From assembly GCF_002795245.1 (NCBI RefSeq), contig NZ_PGVG01000031.1:1-64000 (forward strand): 64,000 nt of DNA, written 5' to 3'. The stretch comes from Bradyrhizobium forestalis (GTDB lineage Bacteria > Pseudomonadota > Alphaproteobacteria > Rhizobiales > Xanthobacteraceae). How positions within the stretch are numbered: position 1 is the first letter of the stretch; every line of letters starts with the position of its first letter. The translations under genes and the position numbers were made by a program. The notes beneath the pieces were generated by a model. That model searched no databases and was not told the DNA's origin. It saw only the letters and a program-made list of their open reading frames with translations. This document shows positions 55,247 to 62,978 of the stretch, one piece after another.

Positions 55247-55894
55247 TCACCAAACGTAAGGAATCACTCGCCAACGTGATGCTTCGTAACTCGAATACTC
55301 AGGGCAATTGCGCCGAAGCAGGTCTTCTTCGTAGAGTATTCGGCAGACCTGAATGCCGATATGCAGGACCAGTACGATCACCGTAACCGGTGTCAGGTAT
55401 TGCAGCACGACGCCCAGCACCACGATTTCTTCCGCGACATAGAGCGGGTGCTTGATCCATCGATACGGGCCGGTCTGGACCACCGAGCGCGCCTGCGGCA
55501 CCAGGCTGAACGACCGACCCAGATGTCGGATGGTGACAAGCATCATGATCGTGCCGACCAGCACGCAAGCCGTCGACGCCAGGTTGGGCAGCGTGTCGTC
55601 GGTCTTGCCGAGGAAGCTGATCGTCCATGGCAGATAGCTGCCGACGAAGGCCGCTATTCTTGGAAGCAGGCCGTCTGCATGCGCCTTTGCCGGTGAGCGC
55701 GACATGATCAGCAGCGCCAGGAGCATGTAGAAGATGCCGAGGCAAAAACTCGACAAAAGCGAGGGCCATGGATCGGTCAGCGACGCCCCAACTCTGACGG
55801 CGACGCAAAGTGCCAGCAACATGAACCACAAGCTGCCAAGCAACCGCATGATCCGGTCGTAAGATCCGCTCTTGGAGAGGGCAATTGTGTTCAT
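55247..55894 (-). CDS. Isoprenylcysteine carboxylmethyltransferase-like membrane protein
   Basis: 215 residues with about five membrane helices. The signature GPYRWIKHPLYVAEEIVVLGVVLQYL followed by RRNCPEYSSYEASRWRVIPYVW is that of the ICMT/PEMT methyltransferase family (SAM-binding, membrane-embedded). It sits 2 bp after tadC and 6 bp before a tadE-like gene, inside the Tad operon. Its role there is unclear; it may methylate a lipid or a pilin-related protein. Confidence 0.85.
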   Translation of the reverse strand: MNTIALSKSGSYDRIMRLLGSLWFMLLALCVAVRVGASLTDPWPSLLSSFCLGIFYMLLALLIMSRSPAKAHADGLLPRIAAFVGSYLPWTISFLGKTDDTLPNLASTACVLVGTIMMLVTIRHLGRSFSLVPQARSVVQTGPYRWIKHPLYVAEEIVVLGVVLQYLTPVTVIVLVLHIGIQVCRILYEEDLLRRNCPEYSSYEASRWRVIPYVW

Positions 55895-55896
55895 GG

Positions 55897-56805
55897 CTAC
55901 TTTCCGAAGCTGGCGAACGAACGCACGAGATGCAGAACGGGGCTTCCCCCCATGATGACGAACATGGCCGGAAGCAGGAACAGCACCATCGGAATAGTCA
56001 GCTTGGCGCCCAACTTGTGTGCTCTTTCTTCCAGCTTCGTGATGCGTTCCCGCCGCAGGTCGAGCGCGATACTGCGTAGCGCCTGTCCCAACGGCGTTCC
56101 GTATTGCAGGCTCTGGCTGATCATCGTGCCGAACCGGCGAAGGCCATCCGACGTGGACGCCAAATTCTCGAATGCTTCGACGCGGCTTGGCAGTATCCGG
56201 AGATCATCGAGAAGACGGTGCAGAACCCAGGCCATGGCGGGATTGGTCGACTTCATTTCTTCGGCGACTCGCCCCAGCCCGCTTTCCAGGCCCATTCCCG
56301 CCTCGCTGCATACGATCAGCAGATCGATCATATCCGGCGCGCCTAGCCGAACGGCAGCATCAAAGCGCCGCTTCATCACCGACAGAGCCAATCGCGGCCC
56401 CAGGATTCCGATCACCACGCCCATCAGCGTGAAGACCAGCACGTCGGCAGGTCCCCTTCCCGAAAGCTGTGCCAGAAGCAGCGCAATGACCGGCAGCACG
56501 AACATGCTGACAACCTTGATGCCGATCCAGATCGGCAGGGTTCGATGATGATTGAAGCCGGATGAGTGGAGGATCGTTCGTAGCTCCTCCAGATTCTCTT
56601 CGGCGTAGAAGCGCCGGTACCGCATGCCCAGCCATGAAAACAAACCGGTCAGGTCCTTGAATCGGGCTGACCGGTAAGGGATACCCATCACGGCGTTCGA
56701 CACCCGCGTGTCCAATGCCCGGACGTGTAGCTCGCGGATGAGCAACATGCAGGCCGCAGTCCCAGCTGCGACTGCGAGGGCCACCAGACCGAGACCAAAA
56801 GTCAT
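55897..56805 (-). CDS. tadC: Tad pilus inner-membrane platform protein TadC
   Basis: 302 residues from ATG 56805, overlapping tadB by ATGA. Type II secretion F-type domain: MIDLLIVCSEAGMGLESGLGRVAEEM, ALRSIALDLRRERITKLEERAHKLGAKLTIPMVLFLLPAMFVIMGGSPVL. The open frame upstream of 56805 overlaps tadB and is not coding in that frame. Confidence 0.92.
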   Translation of the reverse strand: MTFGLGLVALAVAAGTAACMLLIRELHVRALDTRVSNAVMGIPYRSARFKDLTGLFSWLGMRYRRFYAEENLEELRTILHSSGFNHHRTLPIWIGIKVVSMFVLPVIALLLAQLSGRGPADVLVFTLMGVVIGILGPRLALSVMKRRFDAAVRLGAPDMIDLLIVCSEAGMGLESGLGRVAEEMKSTNPAMAWVLHRLLDDLRILPSRVEAFENLASTSDGLRRFGTMISQSLQYGTPLGQALRSIALDLRRERITKLEERAHKLGAKLTIPMVLFLLPAMFVIMGGSPVLHLVRSFASFGK

Positions 56806-57734
56806 AGTTCTGTTTCCCGCCTGACCATCCAACTTATCACCAGATGCCCGATGAGCACCGAGACGATTGCGTAAGCCAGAAGCTTGTTTCCAGTCGGATC
56901 GGAGAACAACAGATCGACATTCTGCGGATTGGCCGCGTATAGCAATGCTCCGGCAATCAGGGGCGAGATCGTGAGTGCTCGCGAGGAAAAAATCACTTCT
57001 CCCGCCAGCGCCTTGGCGCGAGCAGCGAGCGCGACACGCTGACTCACCGTGTCGCCCAACGTCTGCAAGGTTTCGGCCAAGCTGCCACCCGACTTCAACT
57101 GGACTGCAAGTGTCACCGCGAACATCGCGTACTCTGCCACTTGCGTTCGCCGATAGACGGCTTCGACGGCTTCCTCCGGAGGTCTTCCCAGATTCACCTC
57201 GCTGCATACGATTGCAAACTGCCCGGACGTTGGTTGCGGCATCTCGCGCGCGATGGTGCGAAATGCTTCGTGCACAGGCAGGCCCGATCGAACCGTGCTT
57301 GTCACCAGCTGAATGGCGTCAGGCAGCTGTCGGAAAAGTTGACTGGCGAAGCGACGTTGCTGCCATCCAAACAGACCTCGCACGACCACCATGGCGGCGA
57401 TTGCAGCCGTGACGGACACGTAGAAAATGGAAAACCCCAGCAGGTGGTTGGCATAGAAGATCGCTGCTACCGTGATGGCGGCAGCAAGCAGCACATACGC
57501 CGGATGCCAAGTGTGGACCATCTCGGGCCTGTAATTGACCAAACGGTGCAGAAGCAGATACCGGGATCCGGTCTCCGCCCTGCGAATGGATGGCAGGCTG
57601 GCCGGATGGGAGGCCGGTAGAGCTACCGCCAGCCGGCGATGCATGCGACGCTCACGTCCGTCGAGCCACAGCGAACTAGCGGCTGCGCACATCGCAAGCA
57701 CCAGGACAGCGACGATCACGGACTCAGGTATCAT
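56802..57734 (-). CDS. tadB: Tad pilus inner-membrane platform protein TadB
   Basis: 310 residues from ATG 57734, overlapping the cpaF stop by ATGA. F-type domain with PDAIQLVTSTVRSGLPVHEAFRTIAREMPQPTSGQF and AMFAVTLAVQLKSGGSLAETLQTLGDTVSQR, flanked by hydrophobic helices. Works with TadC as the platform for the CpaF ATPase. Confidence 0.92.
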   Translation of the reverse strand: MIPESVIVAVLVLAMCAAASSLWLDGRERRMHRRLAVALPASHPASLPSIRRAETGSRYLLLHRLVNYRPEMVHTWHPAYVLLAAAITVAAIFYANHLLGFSIFYVSVTAAIAAMVVVRGLFGWQQRRFASQLFRQLPDAIQLVTSTVRSGLPVHEAFRTIAREMPQPTSGQFAIVCSEVNLGRPPEEAVEAVYRRTQVAEYAMFAVTLAVQLKSGGSLAETLQTLGDTVSQRVALAARAKALAGEVIFSSRALTISPLIAGALLYAANPQNVDLLFSDPTGNKLLAYAIVSVLIGHLVISWMVRRETEL

Positions 57735-59113
57735 ATTTGCCTCATAGCCTCGGCCCAAGCGCGATCAAGCCCGAAATAGACAAGACGGCTTTTGAATTTC
57801 GGGACTGCAGGGGTGGCCCTGTAGGTGCCCGAGATCCGGCCGTGCTCATCCTCCTCCTGGTACTCGAAGGCTGCGACGTCATTGGTGGTGATCACATCCG
57901 CTTCCAACCCCATCACCTCGCTGATCTGGACAATGCGACGTTGTCCATCGCGCATGCGTTCGACTTGCACGATGAGATCCAGCGCAGCGACGATCTGAGC
58001 TCGAATGGCCCGCGATGGCAGATTCACCTGCCCCATCTGCACCATGTTCTCGATGCGGGTCAGGGCATCGCGGGCGCTATTGGCATGGACCGTGGAGATC
58101 GAGCCATCATGGCCGGTGTTCATCGCCTGCAGCATGTCAAACGCCTCGGCGCCGCGCACCTCGCCCACGACGATCCGGTCGGGCCGCATGCGCAGCGCAT
58201 TCCACAAGAGATCGCGCTGTGTCACCTGCCCCGTGCCTTCGAGGCTGGGAGGCCGGGTCTCCAGGCTGATCACGTGCGGCTGCTGAAGCTGCAACTCTGC
58301 CGCATCCTCGATGGTGACGACGCGCTCGCTGTGATCGATGAACTGGCTCATGGCGTTGAGCAGCGTCGTCTTGCCGGACCCGGTGCCGCCGGAGACCAGT
58401 ACGTTGAGCCGACACCGGGCGGCGATCTCCAGCAATTGTCCGATGGCTGCGGTCATCGAGCCGTTTTCGACCATTGCGGCGATATCCAAGCGGCGGCTCG
58501 GAAATTTCCGGATCGAAATGCAGGGGCTATGGATCGCCAGCGGCGGGAAGATGATGTTGACCCGGCTGCCATCGGGCAAGCGGCAATCCACCATCGGACT
58601 GGATTCATCGATGCGCCGCCCAACTTGCGCGGCAATCTTCTGGGCCACCGACGCGATGTGATCGTTGTCGCGGAAACGCACCGCGATCCGCTCCAGCTTG
58701 CCGGCTCGCTCGACATATACGTTGCTCGGTCCGTTGATCATGATGTCGTTGATCGACTGATCGAGCAGAAGCGGACGCAGCGGCCCGTAGCCGGTCATGT
58801 CGTCCGCAATCTCATCCGCCAGTTGAAGCTGCTCGCGGCCCGACAGCTCGAGCCGTTCCTCATTGGCTATTCCGTGGATGATTTCCTCGATCTGCCGCCG
58901 CAGGACCTCACGCGAGACAGTTGCGGCCACCGATGGCTCGATCTGCTCGATGACGCGTTCGCGCAGCGAAGCCGGCATCACTGGCCGCTCAATCGAAGGT
59001 TCGTCGCGCCTTGACACTGATGACGGCACGCTTGGCGTCGATGCAGCCAAGCTTGGCGTCAATGCAGGCAATCGAACCGACGTTTCGTCGTCGCGCCTAC
59101 CGAACTTTCTCAT
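57731..59113 (-). CDS. cpaF: Tad pilus assembly ATPase CpaF (TadA)
   Basis: 460 residues. GspE-like ATPase: N-terminal Ser/Pro-rich region, then DMTGYGPLRPLLLDQSINDIMINGP, RIDESSPMVDCRLPDGSRVNI, Walker A VSGGTGSGKTTLLNAMSQF (near 241), AELQLQQPHV, and the Walker B/His region VVGEVRGAEAFDMLQAMNTGHDGSISTVHAN. Overlaps cpaE by ATGA. Drives pilus assembly at the inner membrane. Confidence 0.95.
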   Translation of the reverse strand: MRKFGRRDDETSVRLPALTPSLAASTPSVPSSVSRRDEPSIERPVMPASLRERVIEQIEPSVAATVSREVLRRQIEEIIHGIANEERLELSGREQLQLADEIADDMTGYGPLRPLLLDQSINDIMINGPSNVYVERAGKLERIAVRFRDNDHIASVAQKIAAQVGRRIDESSPMVDCRLPDGSRVNIIFPPLAIHSPCISIRKFPSRRLDIAAMVENGSMTAAIGQLLEIAARCRLNVLVSGGTGSGKTTLLNAMSQFIDHSERVVTIEDAAELQLQQPHVISLETRPPSLEGTGQVTQRDLLWNALRMRPDRIVVGEVRGAEAFDMLQAMNTGHDGSISTVHANSARDALTRIENMVQMGQVNLPSRAIRAQIVAALDLIVQVERMRDGQRRIVQISEVMGLEADVITTNDVAAFEYQEEDEHGRISGTYRATPAVPKFKSRLVYFGLDRAWAEAMRQI

Positions 59114-60312
59114 AGCCCGAGCAGCCTCCTCAGCCGACCCTTCCGCTCGACGCCGAGCCCCGTGATCTCCCGTACGATCGGCGCGAGATGGCGTCGCAGT
59201 CCTGATACGTGCTTCAGCGCTGGAATTCCGAGATTGACCGCCTGGGTCATCCCCTTCCCAAGATCGGGTACGACCATGTCCGGCTCTGTCCCCAACGCCT
59301 TGACCACCGCGGCCCTGGGAAGGCCGCCGGGACGATTGGCACGGTTTAGCAAGGTAAAGACCCGATCCCTGCCGGCAATGTTGGTGACGGCGGTCCGCAG
59401 TGCATGAGCATTGCGAAGTCCGGTCACCTCGGCCTCCAGCAGCACCAACACGTGCCGAGAAAGAGAGATCACCGGATGGATGGACGGCGGAAACGGGACC
59501 GGGACATCGACGACGACGTAATTGAATCGTTGGCGGAGCAGACCAAGGACGTGCCTCACGCCCGCTTCGGTGATGTCGAGCTGAGCATCGAGGTCCTCAT
59601 CGGCGGAAATCAGGCTAACCCGCTCGTTGACTGCGATTGCGGCGCGCTCGAGGAACAGCGTGTCCGCCCGCATCGGGTTCTCCAAAGCGATGCGCAGGCC
59701 TGGTCCGGGCCGAACGCCCAACATCACGGCCGTTTCGCCGCCTTGAAGATGAAGGTCGAGCAGCGCGACCTTGGCCTTCGTGGTCTCGGCCAGTTGCAGC
59801 GCGAGGTTGATGGCGATGCTCGTGGCGCCGGCACCGCCCTGCGCGCCACAGATCGAGATCACATGCCCGCCTCGGTCGGCCGCACCGGGTGTACCCTCGC
59901 CAAGCAGCTTTGGGCGCAGCTGGTCCAGCACCATGTCCCGCGTGATCGGCCTCGGCAGGTACTCGATCAGACCGAGCTCCATGAGCTGGCGGTAGAAGGT
60001 GATCTCCCTGCTTTCACCGATCAGGGCCACCCGGACATCGGGCGGGCAGACGCCGGCCAGCCTCTCCAGTTCGGCAAATGGATCATCGATTCCGCTGATG
60101 TCCGTCACCAAGGCGGATAGTTCGCTGTCCGTCTCGAGCATCCGGATGGCATTGCGGATCGTGCCACGCTTGATCGAAATGTTGCTGCCTTCGAGGCCCT
60201 TGCGCAGAGCCGCAGCACTCAGCTCGTCATTTACGAAGCAGACGATTCGATTGCGCGCGACGACTGATGTCGCTTCTTCAGGCGTATTGACGGCCGCTAT
60301 GTTGACGCTCAT
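59110..60312 (-). CDS. cpaE: Tad pilus localisation ATPase-like protein CpaE (TadZ)
   Basis: 400 residues from ATG 60312, overlapping cpaB by one base. Response-receiver-like N-terminus, then a ParA/MinD-like domain: ISICGAQGGAGATSIAINLALQ lacks both lysines of the deviant Walker A, as reported for some CpaE/TadZ, so ATP hydrolysis may be lost. LLDLHLQGGETAVMLG and VVVDVPVPFPPS follow. It probably places the pilus machine in the cell. Confidence 0.9.
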   Translation of the reverse strand: MSVNIAAVNTPEEATSVVARNRIVCFVNDELSAAALRKGLEGSNISIKRGTIRNAIRMLETDSELSALVTDISGIDDPFAELERLAGVCPPDVRVALIGESREITFYRQLMELGLIEYLPRPITRDMVLDQLRPKLLGEGTPGAADRGGHVISICGAQGGAGATSIAINLALQLAETTKAKVALLDLHLQGGETAVMLGVRPGPGLRIALENPMRADTLFLERAAIAVNERVSLISADEDLDAQLDITEAGVRHVLGLLRQRFNYVVVDVPVPFPPSIHPVISLSRHVLVLLEAEVTGLRNAHALRTAVTNIAGRDRVFTLLNRANRPGGLPRAAVVKALGTEPDMVVPDLGKGMTQAVNLGIPALKHVSGLRRHLAPIVREITGLGVERKGRLRRLLGL

Positions 60313-61280
60313 CAACGTTTCTCCAGCAATTTGCCTGCCTGAACCACCATCGTCGCCCCGCGGCGGGATACTTCCGACCCGTCGCAGTTGAACAGAGTGT
60401 CGCCGTCGGCCGACTCCTGTTTCCTGACCGAGTATTGCTTTATCTGACCACCGGAATGAACGACGACCGCTGCAGTCCGGCCGGCAATCGCATTCTGGCG
60501 GGCGATTTCCGGCGACACATCGCAGCTGGACATGGCGCCGGTGTCCGCCGTATCCCACTGCTCGACTGCTGCCCGTACCGCCAGGGAGAGCGTTCCGAGC
60601 TGCCGTGCGACCGTGATCTTCTTGACCTGGTCTGGCGCGAGCTCCAACGACACGGTCTGTCCTTGCTTGCCGGCCACCGAGCCCGCCATCGAGCCTACGG
60701 TTCGGCCGCCCTGCATGATTTCCTGGTCAACCGCGATGACTCGAACGTTGCCCAGAACGGTTTCGCTCAAGGCCCGGCGCGCGGGATCTGCCTTCTCGAA
60801 CACCTGGGTCAACAAGACATCGACATGATCGCCCGGCCTGATCAGCCCCGACACGCCGGACTCCTCGTCCACCTTGATGCTGATTGCACGGCTATCCGGT
60901 GCCAGGACGCTGGCCAGGAAACCCCGATCTCGAGGTCGCAATACGTCCTGCAAGGTGATCGGACTGCCGGCGTCGACGAACTTGCGGATCAGAGAGCCGG
61001 GAAGTCCGGCCCTCGAGTCGGGTGTTTCTAGGATCGCCCCTGCAGGAAGGCGCTCAGGCGACACCGAGCGCACCGTGAAATCTTCTTCGCGGGCCAACGT
61101 ACCTTTCGACAGTGGGCGAGCCGCGACGAAATACCCGACAGTCGTGGGAGGCGCCGGCCCTTGCTCTGCGACCGCTACCGGAACCTGTTTCGGCAGGTTC
61201 ATGTTGTAGGCGATCAACCCGAATGCGGTGGTTGCGAGCAAAAGCACCAGGATGATTGAGAGGCGCAACGCTGATGACAT
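60312..61280 (-). CDS. cpaB: Tad pilus assembly protein CpaB (RcpC)
   Basis: 322 residues. N-terminal membrane helix (LSIILVLLLATTAFGLIAYNM), a SAF domain (VAARPLSKGTLAREEDFTVRSV), and the RcpC C-terminal region with IRPGDHVDVLLTQVFEK and LELAPDQVKKITVARQLGTLSLAVR. It sits 1 bp after cpaA, in the pilus operon. Confidence 0.92.
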   Translation of the reverse strand: MSSALRLSIILVLLLATTAFGLIAYNMNLPKQVPVAVAEQGPAPPTTVGYFVAARPLSKGTLAREEDFTVRSVSPERLPAGAILETPDSRAGLPGSLIRKFVDAGSPITLQDVLRPRDRGFLASVLAPDSRAISIKVDEESGVSGLIRPGDHVDVLLTQVFEKADPARRALSETVLGNVRVIAVDQEIMQGGRTVGSMAGSVAGKQGQTVSLELAPDQVKKITVARQLGTLSLAVRAAVEQWDTADTGAMSSCDVSPEIARQNAIAGRTAAVVVHSGGQIKQYSVRKQESADGDTLFNCDGSEVSRRGATMVVQAGKLLEKR

Positions 61281-61281
61281 G

Positions 61282-61788
61282 TCAAAATCCTCTGCTTAAG
61301 ACGGTCCAGATGCCACCGCACGCTATGGCCACGCCGTAAGGCAGGGGCGCGTGTCGCACGTGGCGCCAACGCTCGATCGCGTAGACACGGCGCGCGAGCG
61401 ACGATCCGACCGGCGCCAACCTCGGATATGGCAGGGCGCGCATCACCAGATGGACCAGGGCAAGAACGCCCCCCATCAGCGAGGTTACCGTCAACAGCTG
61501 AATCAAGCCCGTCGGCGGCAGACCAATGGCCAAAGCCACCAGCAACTTGACGTCGCCCCCGCCAATCCCACCGCTCTGGTAGAGCGCGAACAGCAGCAAG
61601 AACAGGATCGTCGCGGCGATGAGGGACTCGACGAGTTGCATCGGGCCGGCAAGCTGACCGGCAATCCCGAGCAGCGCCAGCACGAAACAGACGTCATTTC
61701 GGATCAAGCGGGTCGCGACATCCTGCATTGCAACAAGCAGCAACAACAGGATTTCCAGTATCGCGGTGATGTAAGAAACCCAGCTCAT
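61282..61788 (-). CDS. cpaA: Prepilin peptidase CpaA (TadV)
   Basis: 168 residues from ATG 61788 with GAGG upstream; the frame upstream of this is not coding-like. Type IV prepilin peptidase with the two catalytic aspartates: first in AMQDVATRLIRND (near 23), second in GIGGGDVKLLVALAIG (near 78). Short form without the methylase domain, as in Tad systems. It cleaves the Flp pilin and pseudopilins. Confidence 0.92.
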   Translation of the reverse strand: MSWVSYITAILEILLLLLVAMQDVATRLIRNDVCFVLALLGIAGQLAGPMQLVESLIAATILFLLLFALYQSGGIGGGDVKLLVALAIGLPPTGLIQLLTVTSLMGGVLALVHLVMRALPYPRLAPVGSSLARRVYAIERWRHVRHAPLPYGVAIACGGIWTVLSRGF

Positions 61789-61886
61789 GCATGCCTCAAA
61801 GAGGTGGAAGGCACACCAAAAATGGAGAGAGAAGATTCGAGAGGGGGACACATTCCGATGCCCCCCTCTGGTGCCAGATGGCCGGA

Positions 61887-62096
61887 TCAAACTGCCGCGG
61901 TGAAAGCGGTGGTGATCGCGGCGATGCCGCCCGTCAGCGCCGTTCCGATTGCACCGCCGGCTCCAATGCCGAACACAGCTGACACTGCGCCGATGATGCA
62001 AACCGCGACGATGATGTACTCGAACGACACCACGCCCTCCTGGTCGGCACGCAGGCGCTTCAAGGCGTCGGTGGTCTTGATGTAATATTGCAACAT
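61887..62096 (-). CDS. Flp-type pilin subunit
   Basis: 69 residues from ATG 62096. Leader MLQYYIKTTDALKRLRADQEG is cut after Gly21, leaving the mature start VVSFEYIIVAVCII with the essential Glu5-Tyr6 of Flp pilins and a single hydrophobic helix (Gly/Ala-rich tail). First gene of the Tad operon, downstream of an AT-rich region. Forms the pilus fibre. Confidence 0.92.
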   Translation of the reverse strand: MLQYYIKTTDALKRLRADQEGVVSFEYIIVAVCIIGAVSAVFGIGAGGAIGTALTGGIAAITTAFTAAV

Positions 62097-62171
62097 AGGG
62101 AAACCCTTTCTTTCGAGACGAAGCTTCAGACACCCTTGGCGGCTGCGGACGATAACCGCCCGCCACCTCAT

Positions 62172-62300
62172 AAACTCTTTATTAAATATTATCTCTAGTC
62201 AATATTTAATATGCGGCCGGCTTTAATTTTCCGGCCTCGGACGATTTAAATTTTACGGGCGATCGATAAAATCGCATTGTATTACAATTGGATGCGTAAA
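62172..62300 (-). promoter_or_regulatory. AT-rich island upstream of the pilin gene
   Basis: AT-rich stretch containing TATTAAATATTATC and GATTTAAATTTTAC. Reading leftward it lies 80-200 bp ahead of the flp start and probably holds its promoter. Same character as the EPS islands. Confidence 0.5.
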
Positions 62301-62615
62301 TTAACCACCAATCGACCGAGATTTAGAGGATAGTGCGGCATTCAAGCCGCGCAGCGGATCGTGCGATTTCTCTCCACGGCAGCTCTATTAATGCTGCACT
62401 GCATTTATTTAATTCATAGGCGCGCAGATTTGCTTGACCGCAAACGTAAAGGCCCGGTCTCGGCGCAGTGCACGATCTGACCGAAGCGCGGTTCAGCACC
62501 ACGGCGCTTGTCCTCCGATGCGGTCGAGGCGGAGTAAGGTGCGGATGCAACCTGGAACGATTGGCGCCGCGCGGCCCGTTTCGAACCGGCCTGTGGTCTC
62601 GTCATGTGATGCTCG

Positions 62616-62666
62616 GATCGTGTCCCGTGGCCTGCTGTCAGTTACACCACGCCACGGGACACGATC
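62616..62666. repeat. Perfect 16-bp inverted repeat with 19-nt loop
   Basis: GATCGTGTCCCGTGGC (62616-62631) pairs with GCCACGGGACACGATC (62651-62666); no T-run follows. It could be a terminator-like hairpin, an operator or a recombination site. Confidence 0.6.
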
Positions 62667-62978
62667 TCCGCCCTGTACTGAGAGGACAACAGGATTGCAC
62701 ACCGTCGGAATGGCGCACGCTCTACGAGCGGCTCCTTCGCGCTGCAACATCGGGACTGATTCAGTCCCCAGAACCACAACGGACATTGGCAACTCGAGCC
62801 AGAGGCTCCATCGTGCGTGCCGGCCCAAGCAACCGGATCTACCAAGCTGGGGCTTGTAGGACTTTCGATCCGTTGTAATGTCGCAACGTGCGGAACTCGC
62901 ATGGCTGCTTTCTAGAAAAGGAGGCGGTGTCACCAAGCAGGTGCGAACCAACGCGCCGGTTTTGGGATCGAGACCGAC

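Larger units (their letters stand above)
62097..62978. other. Long intergenic region between flp and the acyl-CoA ligase
   Basis: About 880 bp. The left part (62172-62300) is AT-rich (ATTAAATATT, ATTTAAATTT) and should carry the flp promoter. The right part has an inverted repeat at 62616-62666. Frames in this region overlap in both directions and show no recognisable family; I see no supported gene. Confidence 0.5.

Noticed and set aside
55897-57207. A 436-codon tadC frame starting at 57207
   Set aside because: The extra N-terminal part lies inside tadB in another frame; ATG 56805 overlaps the tadB stop by ATGA, the usual coupling in this operon.
59110-60558. A longer cpaE frame starting at 60558
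   Set aside because: The upstream part overlaps cpaB; the protein start MSVNIAAV at 60312 is adjacent to the cpaB stop.
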